A DNA stretch of 64,000 nucleotides from positions 21,473-85,472 of the forward strand of contig JAXGGA010004694.1 of assembly GCA_038373865.1 (NCBI GenBank), given 5' to 3'. The position numbers and the translations under genes were made by a program. Below the pieces are notes generated by a model. It ran no database searches and was not told the DNA's origin. It saw only the letters and a program-made list of their open reading frames with translations. This DNA comes from Uloborus plumipes. Taxonomy: Eukaryota > Arthropoda > Arachnida > Araneae > Uloboridae. Position 1 is the first letter of the stretch. Each line of letters starts with the position of its first letter. Below, in pieces: positions 43,401 to 57,500 of this stretch.

Positions 43401-46400
43401 TGCACACAAATTTCACTATTTTTTTTTCTTTTTAAATACTTAAACGATCAAGATAAGCAGTAATTATTCCAATCTAAAAATTCAATTCAATATCAATTTA
43501 AAATATGATGTCAATTTAAAAAGCTCAATATTACAATGTTTTTCCAAATTTGTTGAAGAAGTTTTTTAGGAGGTCACAGTGACCTCTCTTCAGTGCTCCC
43601 CTGATTCAATGAAAAGTAAAAGTAGGCGCACAATGTTTGAATCGGGAATATTATTGAAATGACTCTTGAAAACAACCGGGTTTATTATCAAAAACCCGAA
43701 AAAAGCCGGTTTTGAATCAAAAACCCAGACGGGTTGGGCTTTTTCAAAAATACCTGGGTTTTTTAAACCCAGGCGGTAACGGGAAGTCTGAATGTGAAAA
43801 AAATTTATACAATAGCAAGTTTCAACTTTGCCTTTGTTTAGGCGCATAAGAAATATTTCACAGAGCATGTTTCAACTTAGTGACTTTTAAAACTTGGTCT
43901 ACAACCATGACTGATTAACCCCTTCAAGGCTCATTTTATTTCGGGAATACGGTTCAAAAAATGTCAAATTTTTTTATGCTTATTTTCATACATACATATC
44001 TTTTTAAACATAATATCATCATTCGCATACGACATTTCCTAAAAATAAATGTAAAAATATCTATTTAAATAAATGAGTAATAAATGAGTATTTACCTGTA
44101 AAGTTGGCTTTCTGTAGGCAGAAATCATTATACTTTGTAGTTGGCGCCTACTCTTATCTTAAATCTACAGCTCAAAAAACCTTATAGTGCTGCCATTTAG
44201 TTGCAACAGTAGCAAATTAAAGCATCCGAAACCATAAAAGGAACATGTGAAATAATCCGGGAAAGACTGGTTGTGCAGTGTTAATTTTCACAGTGCCCGA
44301 GCTACACTCGGGATGAGCCAGAATGGAACATTTCGCTCGCCCGAGTCCAGCTCGGGAAAAGCCGGGAAGGGGTTAATATCTACAGGGCCATTTGTGCACT
44401 GACCTCCGGTTTTGCTCACGCCGAAAAACTATTACTGCCAGTTTATATTTAAAAAAGAAGCAAATACAACTTATCAACAGGGGCGCCTCAAACAAAAAAT
44501 TTTCGGGAGGGGGAAAATTATCAATTTGCCGAATGAAGTTCCAATTTTACCAAATGATAAAATACGAACATGCACACATGTCGTACATCATAACATAAAG
44601 AGAAAAAAGATTAGGCATCTTTTAAGAAACAATTCTAAAAATAAAAAAAAGAACAAATAATCTCAATGTTGCAATATGAGTCATTCCGTAGTGTCTAACG
44701 TAACATTCAGAGCTGATTTTGTAAGTGTTTTTATTTGTAACTTAAAGGGTAAAACATATTTTTTAGTTATGCTGGTGGATTTACAATGTACATTGTATTT
44801 ATGTATCATTTGTGCTAAGAATTTAAAAAAAAAATTACTGACAGTGGATATTTTTTCAACCAAAATAGCAATGGGATTAACGCAACATTTTTGCAACCCT
44901 GAAAATGAATGCTCATGTTCTAAGGTAAAAATTTCTCAAAGTTAGTGTTAAAAATTGAATGATATATTTGAAAAATATGTAAAGTTGGTTTTAAAACACA
45001 TTTATTAAATCTTAATTTTTTTTAGTTTTAAGTGTCAAGATGGAGTGTGACTAACGTAACCATCGAATAACAAGCAGTAAACACACTACAAACTATTTAT
45101 TATGGCTAATCTCAGTAATAATTAAAATACTTTTTCAATTTTCTTTAACTTCTTATGTTGTATGATTTTAATTAATTTATTTATTTATTGATACTTTTTT
45201 CACTTCAGTATTTTTTTTTCTTTGGCAGAGGTTGACATTTCTATGGAATGACCCATATTGCCTTCAAATTGCTGAATCGTCAGCAAAACGTACCGAATAC
45301 GGAAATTATTGGGAGGTCAGAGTGACTTCCCATCGGGCGCTCCTGCTCATCAATTCAGAACTTACCACTATTTGTATACTCCCAGAAATGTGACCAGGGA
45401 ATACCAGTAGCTGCCGCTCAGAGCTGGGGAATGGACTGACTTCGCAAAGACCTGCATTGAATTATTTTGAGAAGTTATATTTTTGAAAACACAACATAGG
45501 CAGGGTGCGTACATATTAATACGCTTTCATTCGTTTCACTTGCTTGTTTGCCATTATGTATCTAACTCTGAATAAAAGATAAAATTCACGTTCTTCGCAA
45601 ATATAAAAGTAATATATTTAACACTATTATTAATGGGGCATTTCACGGTATTTGTGACATAGGGGTGTCCGTAACAACCCAAGTAGCACATTTCGTTTAT
45701 TAAAGGTTGTAAAATGGTTATTGACGTTGTAACAACTGCTTAAAAATGTTTATAAAACGTTTAAAGGTTATTTGTGCTACCTGGGAAAACTTTTTAAAAG
45801 TTTAAAATTTTTATATATATTGAAAAGTACATTCTGAAGTATACGAATATCATATTGTTTTCATAGTTCACTTTATATTATGTTTGTGATTGCACTCAGA
45901 ACATTGAAAATGCAATTTTCACTGTTACGGACTCTGCACTGAATTTTTCTTTAAAAACTAAACTTTTATTCCAATTATTGTTACCGACTCTACAGTCATC
46001 ATTTTCACAATCCATCATTTTTTATAGAACGCACTTTTTGGTTAAAATTGTTAGCTATATTAGAGGTGAGCCTTTACTTTGTCGTTCTCAAGTACCAGTT
46101 TTGGCTTGAAAATCGGTTTAAGCCAGATTTAAAGAAAAATTCAATGCAGAGTACATAACGGTTAAAATTGCATTTTCAATGTTCTGAGTGCAATTACAAA
46201 CATAATATAGAGTGAACTATGAAAACAATATAATATTCATATACTTTAGAATGTACTTTTTCAATATACCTACCTGCCAACATGTCTACCTAGAAAACAA
46301 TTTTCCCTACGAAACCGTGCTAAGATAATAGCCTATTTCTTGATGAAAATCAGACATTAAATAAGTTATTGTAATTATATCACTGACACTTTTCAGCAGT

Positions 46401-49400
46401 TATCTTTTATTATAATTAACATTTTAACCTACATTGTACGGCCAAAACATACAAGTTGGCAGGTATGAATATATATAAAATTTTTAAACTTTTAAAAAGT
46501 TTTGTTACGGACACTCCTATGTCACAAATACTGTAAAATGCCCCTAATACTAAAGGCTAAAATATATATCATAAACTATATCCCTATATTACATGTAGAT
46601 GCATTATAAGTTTGCATTATATAATTGTTTCGATACAAGAAGTGTCTTTTTTTTTTTTTTTTTAAATAACTTTTAAAGTCTAGGCGACTGTGACGTCAAT
46701 TGGCTGGTGGGATCGATCGGAAAGAGCCAAGCTCTCGCGAGAAACTTTGTGATCGGGCAGAGCGGAAACCAGTGCTTTTTCCAACGGTTGCCGGTAATAG
46801 GCAAGAATCGACAAGCAATGCCTCTCTGAAAATTTGAATATGGTTTTCGCCTCAAAACGTTAAAACCTACATCGCCGACACCCAAGGGAAAGGTTACTGA
46901 ATTGCCCTTTGACAAATCCTATTTCCATAGTGAATTAATACATTTAAACTAATTAATAATGGAAAGAAAAAAATTTTGCAATGAAAAGACGGAAAAACCG
47001 CAGTAAAATTTTTGCTAGTAAAAGGCTGAAATTAGAGCCATCAGACATCATCGATTTCGTTTCCGAGGCTTCCTTTTTTTGCGTGTGGTTTTTTTTAAAA
47101 ATTCATTAAGAATCAATCATTGTGTTTTAAAATTCGGCGATGATGAATTTTTGTGTTTTGTGTCTCTTAATAATATCTAGTAGTTAAAGTTGGAATATTC
47201 GATGAGTCGAAACTTCCCTTTTTATAAACAACAAAAAATAAATTAACTCAAAAACCTAACACTTCAAAACTGCACATCTCAATGTTAGTGTTGGATAGAA
47301 GCTTAAATTCCTATCCTGAAAAAAAAAATGTGTTTTAGATTTATTGTAGATCTTCACAAATTAGAACATACCTCTGGGATTAACACCAGTGTCGAATGTG
47401 AAGAGTTTAGCAGGATTATTGGGAAAGCAGAACACATGAATCTGTGTTCTTTGGGCGACAAATAATCTAGAAAAAAAGAAACATCTTCAGTAACATAACA
47501 ATAGTAAGTTAACAATATCTTTAACCTTTTGGATCCAGGCTGTTTTTTTGGAATTTTCTTTTGACCCAAGTAGTATGACAGTTGAACCACAGATTTTTCC
47601 TTCCTCAGGAGACTCCCCCGGATCCTCTTGCCAGATTCCTTCCCATTGAAAAGAGAAGGTATAAACTGTCGTACGATACGTATGAAACCTTGAAAAAATA
47701 CCCCGACTCCAAAGGGTTTGAGTGAAAATTTCAACCCCGTTCTCTAAAGAAAAAAAGACTTATGGTACAACATGTGTACCGCCCGGTTCCTAAAGATTAA
47801 TTGCTTTTCATTTATTAAGCTTCTAAAAATATTCTAAACTTAATTAAAAAGTTGTTTTTGACCTGTTAATGCCCAATGTTAACGTAATGCAACAAATAAT
47901 CTAGAAAAAATAAATAACTTCAGTAACATGAAACAATATCTTTAATTGCTTTTCATTCATTTCGCTTCTAAAAATATTTTAAGCTTAATTAAAAAGTTGT
48001 CTTTAACCCGTCAACGCCCAAATTGTTTTGAAATGAAAATTTTTGAAACATCTTTTCAGATTACATTTTATACTTTATAAATGGAGTAAAGATAAAGTTT
48101 CATTCACGGACAGTGTTTTGTCGTGGAAATAAAAGATGATCTTTAAATAGATAACTGGGCGTTTCTGGTAGCAAAAAAAGTAGGTAACTCTCCCATAATT
48201 CAATCTCTGAAGATACCAATTTTAAAAATTAAGAACAAAGTTTTTGTAAAATGAAAGCCAGCTAAAGAAAAGCATAATATACTTTTTCAAAAAAATTCTG
48301 TTGTACCCAAAATTGAAAAGTGCGCTATGAATCTGTAAAATGACAAACTTTAGACGTTACCTGCTGGACTGACCAGGAAAAGAAAGGTTCAAAAGTTTTT
48401 TAAGGGTGTAGTCACATGTGTAAGGAAACCAGCCAATAAGAATAAGAAATGATAAAAAGGTATTTTCAGTGAGGGTTTCTGAAAGAGGTGATCTATAAAT
48501 AGATCGCTGGGGGGTAACATGTTAAATTAGTGAAGAAATGTATCAAAGACCTCACTGTGAAAAAACGGTGTGGATTTTTTTTTTTTTTTTGTCGTGTCTA
48601 TGACAGGGGTGATTGTGAGTTCATGAAAAAATACCTGAAAGTTTTAAAGAGAAGACAATAGAATGGCATCTTAACATTTTTGCTCGATGAATATTGTTAG
48701 TAATTATCGGAAAATCACCGAAAATTGGAAAAATAAAAAATAAAAATACCGAAGGTGGGAAGACAAAAGCATAATTAAAAATATTTTATTTCCGGCACTT
48801 TCGACCATGAAAATACCAGAATCGATCATGAAAATACCGGAAATCCGGTAAAATACCGGAACACAATCAACCCTGGTCTATGACTTAGCAGAACTAAATA
48901 ACTCCATGGATCCTTATAACTGCTTTTGCGATTTGTTGGATGTTATCGCTATAAAGGTCAATAAGTGACGGCAATAACGGTGTGGATTGCATTACTATTT
49001 AAAACTGTAAAACAAATGGGAAATGTAATTAATGGACCAAGCTCTTCAGAAACATTATGCAAGCATTACTAAATTGTAATCTGATAATTAAAACTGAAGC
49101 TACTGAACATAAAAAATATTTTTCTTTTAAAAAGTTCAATATTTCTCAAGATGAAAGTCTTTAGTTGATTTCAATAGTTTTCTTAGAAACATCGAATGGC
49201 AAAGTTATTTCAACGAAGCAGTTTTGTAGCCAGTAGTAATAGCTACCAAAACAAAACCATCGATTACGTGTAATAAACTGAAATAAATGGCTTAGAATCA
49301 GTGGTGCAGAAAATTGGTTTTGGGGTGATCCCCTCCTTCAGGTATTGGTTTTATCATTATTCCCAGTACTAATACAGTGGATTATAGAGACGTAAGATTA

Positions 49401-51466
49401 TTTTGATTTAAAAAAAAAAAACCCGGAAGATAATTCTGGCAGTGCTTAAGATTATTAAAAAAAACCATATTGCAATGAATTGGCAGACTCTTTCTACAAT
49501 TAATTGACAGTAAAGATATTTTTTATCCAGCAAGACTTTAAAACTGTCTTCATGCTGGTTAATTAGTAATACAAACATAAAAATCTGGTATGGAACCCAC
49601 ACTACTTTTACGTGTAAATTTCTTAGTAGGTGCCTTAAGTGTTTTTAAAATAGTGCTTGGAGTGAGCAAGATAACAATTCAAATTTTTACAACCCTAGTT
49701 TGCCACGAAACAATGCAAAAAATGTTTTACAATGATTCATTTTCTAAATATCGCCGATTTTAACATCATTCAGGGGATTTTTCGCAAAATATTGCCAAAT
49801 AGAAACCAAATTCAAAAAATAATTTTTTTCGCCAAGTTGGCGTTAAACACTTGGCAACCAAAAGCTTCCAAGGTTTAAATATTCAATTAAAACATAAAAT
49901 TTTGTGTTTTTAAGAGAAAAGAACGACAAGCTTAGTTTTACGTCATGTTTTCTTCTGACAAGTAAAATTCTCAGTTCACTTGGCGAGAATTGAGAGCTGT
50001 TTTAACTTTATTGCGACGCTCGTTTAATCTCCGCCTAGAAAAAAAACTGTTTGGGCGCTAAAAGACAATACTAAAAGTTAATTGGTTGGCGACTATTTTA
50101 CAATTTGTCATTTAACTCCATCTCAGTATATTTGAGGGATTTTGTGACATTTTAAAATATCTTAATTTTCTTTGGCGGGTTATCTCGCTTCTTTTCTTAC
50201 ATGCTGGATTATTCTGCATTTTATCGTCCAATCTTAATTAGTTAGCTTTTTTTTTTCATTTTAATTGATCGTCAAGATTTAAAATGCTTCACATAGCGTA
50301 CCCGTAACAGCAAACTACTGGATTAGTGTTCACAAATTCCTATTTGATGCGTGAAAATTTCAACTTTGAAATCTCATCTTGGGTATTTTATTCATTAGAT
50401 GGCAAAAGTCATATACAGAAAAAAAAAAAGTGTTCATGTTTCTCGTTTGCATGTAATATTAACCGAGGGCGAGCGAATAATAGCCAATGATGGCAAACCA
50501 CAGAAGGAGTGGAGCTGTGATACATTAGAAATGGTAAAAATTGGTATGATACAGCTCACGTTCACTACAAAAAAGGAACTGCTGTTTGTACAATATAATA
50601 CTGACAGCCGAGGTTCCAATTTAAAACTGTAAAATGCACAGTAATAAACTGTAAAACTACCCATTTTACACTTTCTTACTGTAAAGTTTGCAATTTTACA
50701 CTTTATTGCCATAAAATGTAACTGTATTATACTGTAAAAACAACAGTATAATACTGACAGCAGAGGTTCCAATTTAGAACCGTAAAATGCACCGCAATAA
50801 AAAAAAAAGTGTTGTTTTTACAGTATAATACTAGCAGCCGAGGTTATAATTTAAAACTAAAATTCAGAGTAATAAACTGTAAAATTAGCAGATTTAGTTT
50901 CTAACTGTAAAGTTAGCAATTTTACAGTTTATTGCCGTAAAATTTAGCTGTATTCTACTGTAAAAACAGCAGCATAATACTGGCAGCAGAGATTCCAGTT
51001 TAAAACCGTAAAATGCACCATAATATACCGTAAAATTAGCAATTTTACAATTTATTACTGCAAAGTTAGAAATTTTTAGTTTATTGCCATGAAATTGGTT
51101 GTATTATACTGTAAAAACAACATTCATTTTTTAGTGTAGCGTCTATAATGCTGCCAGGTTAACTTTGCCCCGACTATCGAAATTCACCTGCATATCTTCA
51201 AATTCTCCCCGTACGCTTCTAAAAATAACAATAATACTTCAGAACATAATTAAAATATGAAAAAATATGCAACAAACCTGTCTCTTCTCATCCTTAGTGA
51301 CAGCACAGGTGAAGAAAAGGTAAATTCAGCCACAAATTTTTGAGCAAGGTCATCCCACAACAGGACTGTGAAAAGGGGAAAAGAAGACATAAAATTTTCA
51401 CTACTTACTGAATTACCAATGAGCACATAGCACGTTAATCAAACTTATAATCATTGAATCAGTCTT

Positions 51467-51517
<51 letters not shown>

Positions 51518-54500
51518 TAAGAAACTAACTTTTTCTTTCTTAAAAAGAGAGAAACAGGAAATTAAAATTAATACGAAATCATATCAGTATTTTACAATAA
51601 AAATGCTTTTGCTGTTAAACTAATGAGTTTTATCAGGATCAGAAAGTTATCATGTCACTTTAAGCCAGAAATATTCAAACAAATCTTACTACAGTTTCTG
51701 AAATAAACATATATATATAGCTAGTGTTCACTCTAGAGGAAAAAAAAGGCAGGGTGCTGGTGTCTGAAAGGGGCACTATTTATTGCGAAAGTGGCACTAC
51801 TTCAACGCGGTGTTGCCCCCTCCCAGAGCTGGGGCACACCCCTTCAAATATTGTTGAACTCCCCCCCCCCCTCTAGGAATATGTACCTGTGCCCCTCCAA
51901 AAAAAATTGGATAAATAGCCCTTTAGCTGCAAGATCAGATTCTTTGAGCCATATTTACTGCAATTAAAAATATTCTGATAAGAAATTGAAAATGCATGTG
52001 GCAAAAGTATAGGAAATTTAGGGAACAAATGCATAGATCAACATATTGAGGGATAATTTAAAGTTCGCAAGATAAACCTCTCATTATTTCTTGAAAATTA
52101 TTTCTTATAATAATATAAATTATGCCATTAAGTATTTTAGACGATAAAGAAAATGGTCAGTGGCGTAATCTGAGGGGGGCATAGGGGGGCAAGTGCCCCC
52201 CTACTTTTTTTGGTCCAGGGGCAAAGTTATTATTTTGCCCCCCTAGTTTTTAAGTGAAATTTTTTTTTAATTGTTTGTCAAATGATGCATACCTTATTTT
52301 CAAAGGAGAAAAATATAATTTCCTAAATGTAACCATTGTAGGAAAAGACGGGACACAGAAACAGTCTCGGTACAAGGAAGCAACCTCTCTTCCTGATAGC
52401 GAGCCCCCACCCCCTTTTCCTTGGAAACTGCTTAAGCAATAAATAGGGTCTGATTTTATCCATAAGACCTCCCTAGACACACATGGTCAAACAAGGGGCT
52501 CTGAAAGGACAAAATCTATTTAATTTACGTTGCTTAAGGTATCTTTGAAAAAAGCAATTTTGATCGAAAAAAGATGATAAAATTGCATAATAAAACAATA
52601 CTTGTAGCTGATACTTGAAAGTTGTTTGGCAAATTTAATTGATGTTTTTCTTTTTCTTTTTACTTCCTTTTACGTAATAAAGAAAGTATTGTGATCGCGA
52701 AAAAAAAAAAAAGATCATATAGTGCAGCAGATATATGACAAAAAAAAGGGGGAATTGTGCCTTTAATGATAGAAGCATATAACTTGGTGTGCATATACTA
52801 TGTATAATTGCGAGTCATCTTGGATACGCGGCCATCTGAGATTTCGAATATTTCAGTAATGGCAGACGTTCGAAATGGTGGCCTCTGAATATATTTTATG
52901 TGCTTCTTTGTTTCGATAGGGTCAGGTGGGGGAAAGTGGGGATAAAATCGAGCTTTTTTTAGAAACGGTCTCAAATTCACATGATTAAGTTTATCTTAAG
53001 GAAACTTTTGATGCATTTTATATACATTGGGTTCATATAGATTAAGTATGAGGCAGAACCATTTTATTTTGTTAGATTATTTTCTTTCACTAAAATAATT
53101 AAAATATCATGTGTTGATAGCCCCACTTTCCCCCATGGTGGGGGAAAGTGGGGCTAATTCAGAAATTAGTGTATATCTAAATAAAAATGTGTAAATATTG
53201 ATTTTGACATAAGTATACAATGAAATTAAAATGCCTTAATTTCATTTAAAGGTACAAATGCTCTGAAAATACTTTGTTTTAGATGTTATGTAATGAATGA
53301 AACAATGTCGTTAGTTTTATTTTTTTACTTTCATTCACAATACTGAAAAATTCTAGAATTCTAATGTGTTCGAAAACGCGCCAAATGTCGCCAGCTTGGC
53401 GACACTTGGTGATTTTGTGCCAAATTTGGCGACAAAAATAAGTCGCCAAAAGTGATGCCAACTTGGCGATATCTTGTCAATTTCTCGCCAAGCCCATAGA
53501 CTCCCATGTTAAACTAATGGTAAAGCAGGAAAAACAGCAAGCAAGTAAAATTTAGCATGCAAATTAACAGCATAAGAGCCAATTTTAGCAAAATAATAAA
53601 AAATAAGGACATAAAATCATTAAAAAAGCACCAATTTACTTAATGTGTGACGTAATCGTAAACCCTCAGGAAAGTTTGGTCATAGACCCACTTTACCCCA
53701 CCTCAGAAAACACCTCATAATAAATAGTATTATAAACTTATTTTTTATTTTGTTATATAGAGCTGATCCTTAGATGTTCTAGTACAAGTCTATACCAAAA
53801 TTAGTAGCATTTGCCAATGAATAATGATTCTAGAGGAAAGTTAATAAACACCAAACTCTTACATATCACATTCAATGAGCATAAAAAAATGCTTTGTAAG
53901 CATTTAATTTGCTTAGAACGTTCTAAAACTAACATAAAAGTATTCGCTAACATCTCAATTTATGTCTTTAAAAAAGGATTAACAAAATATTCAAATTAGA
54001 AAAGAGAAAATGGGTGTTTTTCAAAATAGCCCCACTTTCCCCCATAGACCCACTTTCCCCCACCAGACCCTATTTACAAGGTTAATAGCGTACGTTTCGA
54101 AAAAAATCTTGGAATTTAATATCCTTTTCAATTAAAGTTCTATTGCATTGTGTGTTTTAAGCGGATTTTAACTTTTACCGCTAGGGAGCGCTTTATAATT
54201 CTTTTTTAATCGTCCAAAATGCGCAGCAGATATGTGACCAAAATTGATGGAATTTTGTCTTCAATAGCTGAAGCTTACAAATTTAGATAAAGATAATAAA
54301 TATAAACTCATGTTTGTGAAAATTGCAACACCATGAAGGAATCGTCATAAGTGAATAAAATTTAATACACAGCTGAGTGATAGTGGTAAAAATAAATGAT
54401 TAAACTTAAAAAGCCAACAAATAATTTAAAAATATTGAAATTAGTATTTTGTGTAGCCACCACGCGCTGCAATAAGTGCTGTCACGCAACGTGGCATGGA

Positions 54501-57500
54501 GTCAAACAAATTTTTAATGTCTGCCTGATCAAGAGCAGTCCATACTGTTTGTATGCGTACCCAAAGTTTGTCTGTAGAAGCAACAAGACGATGATCCCGA
54601 ACGAGACGCCGACCAACGAAATCCCACACATGTTCAATCGGCGACATACCCGGGGAATACGTTGGCCAGGGAAGAAGCTGTACTTGCTGCTATGTAGGGA
54701 GGGATTGAACTGTCCTAGCGACATAAGGGCGGGCATTATTCTGCTGAAATACAGCGCCAGGCGAGCCTTGAAAGAAGGGGACAGCTTGGGGCTGTAGAAC
54801 TTCACTGATGTCCCGGTTGTTGTTCAGGCTACCCACAATTCGTAGCAATAGATATCGTCTGTGATATGATATGGCACCCCAGACCATGACTCCAGGTGTT
54901 CGTCCTTTGTGCCGTTCGATAATGCACTCTGGAAGGTGGCGTTCACCGGCATAGCGTCGGACGCGAATGCGGCCATCATGGTGCCACAAATTAAAGCTGG
55001 ATTCGTCAGAAAACACAACATACTGCCAATCAGCACGCCAGTCCTTATGCTGATTGGCCCGTTGTAGCCGCAGGCGGCGATGGTTTAGCTTGAGCGAGAT
55101 CCTGTATTATAAAGGAAACCTTGCGCGCAGTCCGTGCTGCAGCAGACGTCTACGAATTGGTGGAGCACACATTAAAACACCTGTAGCTGTTGACCACTGT
55201 GCTGCCAGTTGTCTAGAAAAAGCTGTATGGTCCGTCAGTACCATGCGGATCAGGTGTCTATCATCGCGCGCTGACGTCACTTTTCGGGGTCCACTCCCGG
55301 ATTTCCGAGTTGTCCGACACTCGTTCGTCCACTGCTTCCAAACACGCATCACTGTGCTGCTTTTACGCTGCACACGAGCGGCTACTTCACGATAAGACAA
55401 TCCAGCTTCACGAAGGCTGATGATCCTCCCCGTTCAAACTCCGTAAGTTGCTGAAACATCGCTCTTTTTCGTCGAAAAGGCATAAGCAACGTCTCATCTA
55501 ACGTTTATCTCGAGCAGATAACCGTCTATAACTATACACGCAGTGCTGCAGCCATCTATTTATTCGGATAAATCCGGCGTTCAGAGGGCGCTGCTCAGCG
55601 TACGCATGCGCTACGCGTCTAAAACTCAAATCATTTGCATATCATACCCTACTTTGCATTTGTTGAAAATTTCAGCCCATTCGCATAAGTCCTTCATGGT
55701 GTTGCAATTTTCACAAACGTGTATAATTACGAGGAGCACACTCTTTATGCATGAAACAACAATAACTGTATAGTTTTAACAGTTGTCATTTAACATGATT
55801 TAAAAAGGTTTGAAGGAACTCTAAAGATATTCAGAGGAAGCTTTGGATTTCAATATCCTCTCTCTATTTTGGATATCAGTTCTCTGGTTGTGAACCGGAG
55901 CTTCCCCCCTCACTCAAAACCTTTACCCTTTCTTCCACCCTCTTCAAAATGTTAAATTCAATAAATGTTACTTTACTTCTTAAACAAAACAGGTTATTGA
56001 AGATCTAAAAACATTTGCATATATGATAAAACAAGGAAATCAACTAAAAATGTTCAAATTTGGAGAATTTGAAACTTTCAGAAGCTGTATCTCAAAAACT
56101 ATTATAGCTAACAAGTCCATTTTGGTATCAACTTGTAACAAATTTAATGTAGTTCAAATATGTAAAATATGATGTTTGCCAAAAACGTGCTCTTTCATGG
56201 TCAAAATGGGGAGAATTCGAAAAAAGTACGAACATTTTGCAGTTTGACGGCTGCCATTACTCCAATAGACGAAATCTCAGATGGCCGCGTATCCAGAATT
56301 AAATCTTCTTATGTGTATTATACGTGTGCCAAATTTTATGTTTGTATCATTAAAGGCACAATTCGGTCATATATCTGCTGTACTAATAGGAGTAAATATT
56401 TGAATTGTTACCTTGTTCACTCCAAGCACTTTTTTTAACACTTAAGGCAACTACTAAGAAATTTACACGTAAAAGGAAGTAGTGTGGGGTCCATACCAGA
56501 TTTTATTATTATTATTATTATTATTATCATTTTTTTTTTTGAAAAAGTACATTTTGCATTATTTTAATTGAAAAAATCTGGTATGGACCCCACACTACTT
56601 CCTTTTACGTGTAAATTTCTTAGTAGTTGCCTTAAGTGTTAAAAAAAGTGCTTGTAGGGAGCAAGGTAACAATTCAAATATTTACTTCCCTAATCTGCCA
56701 CGAAACAATGCAAAAAGTATTTTACAATGGTTAATTTTCTAAATATTGCTGATTTTAATATCATTCATAAAAATTTTTCGCAAAATATCGCCAATAGCGC
56801 CAAGTTGACCCCAAATTCAAAAAATAATTTTTTCGCCAAATTTGTCGCCAAGTTGGCGTAAAACACGTGGCGATCAAAACCTTGGCGACACGTCGCCAAG
56901 TGGTCGCGCTAATTCATATCACTTGAGTCTGCATTGAAATTAACACTGATTTACCCCAAAAAAGGGGTAAAACACCCCCTTGGGAACATTCGAATGCAAC
57001 CACAAGGGGAGGTGCACAACTAGACCATCCCCAAAGCCTACATACCAAGCTAGAAGCTTCTACGGCATATAGTTTTTGAGTTATGTTGTTTGTTGAGTTA
57101 TGCGACACACATACGCACATACATCCGCACATACGTACATACAGACGTCACGAGAAAACTCGTCGTATATAACTCGGGGGTGGTTGAAAAGGATTTTTCG
57201 GCTGCTTATATGTTGGTAGGTACATATGCACGTGCTGACAGGTCGAAAAAACTACTGAACATTCATTCGGGGGAGTAAAATCAAAATTTAGACTCAAATT
57301 TGAGTGATTTTTTTTTCGCGATCACAATACTTCCTTTACTACGTAAAAGGAAGTAAAAAGAAAACTCTTACAAAAAGTTTGCCCCCCTACTTTTCAAGGC
57401 CAAATTACGCCTATGAAAATGGTGAATATTAATTAAATATTTCAAAAATAATAACATTTAAAACAAACATTAACTTGAAATATTATATGCTCATTTGTTT

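Larger units (their letters stand above)
52659..57360. mobile_element. Third-level element with hairpin termini
   Basis: Both ends carry TTTTTACTTCCTTTTACGTA and AAAGGAAGT-type hairpins followed by 'attgtgatcgcgaaaaaa' and its complement. Inside lie a further inverted pair (52835-52860 and 56275-56292, 'gcggccatctgagatttcg'), a TA-flanked element, a Tc1 and a palindrome. No transposase of its own recognised. Confidence 0.7.
52158..57415. mobile_element. Second-level hAT, 5.3 kb with insert
   Basis: Ends CAGTGGCGTAATCTGAGG and AAATTACGCCTATG; perfect duplication AAAATGGT (52150-52157, 57416-57423). GCCCCCCTA stretches lie just inside both ends. Most of its length is the inserted element at 52659-57360. 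Confidence 0.9.

Noticed and set aside
44392..44660. Overlapping plus-strand frames of 68 and 82 codons
   Set aside because: Lysine-rich, low-complexity and without any family resemblance; AT-rich intron sequence.
47354..47734. Minus-strand frame of 126 codons
   Set aside because: It overlaps WDR45 exon 5 in the wrong frame and has no similarity I recognise; a shadow of the real exon.
50399..50632. Plus-strand frame of 77 codons beside the tandem array
   Set aside because: It runs into the repeat array and matches nothing known to me; treated as chance.
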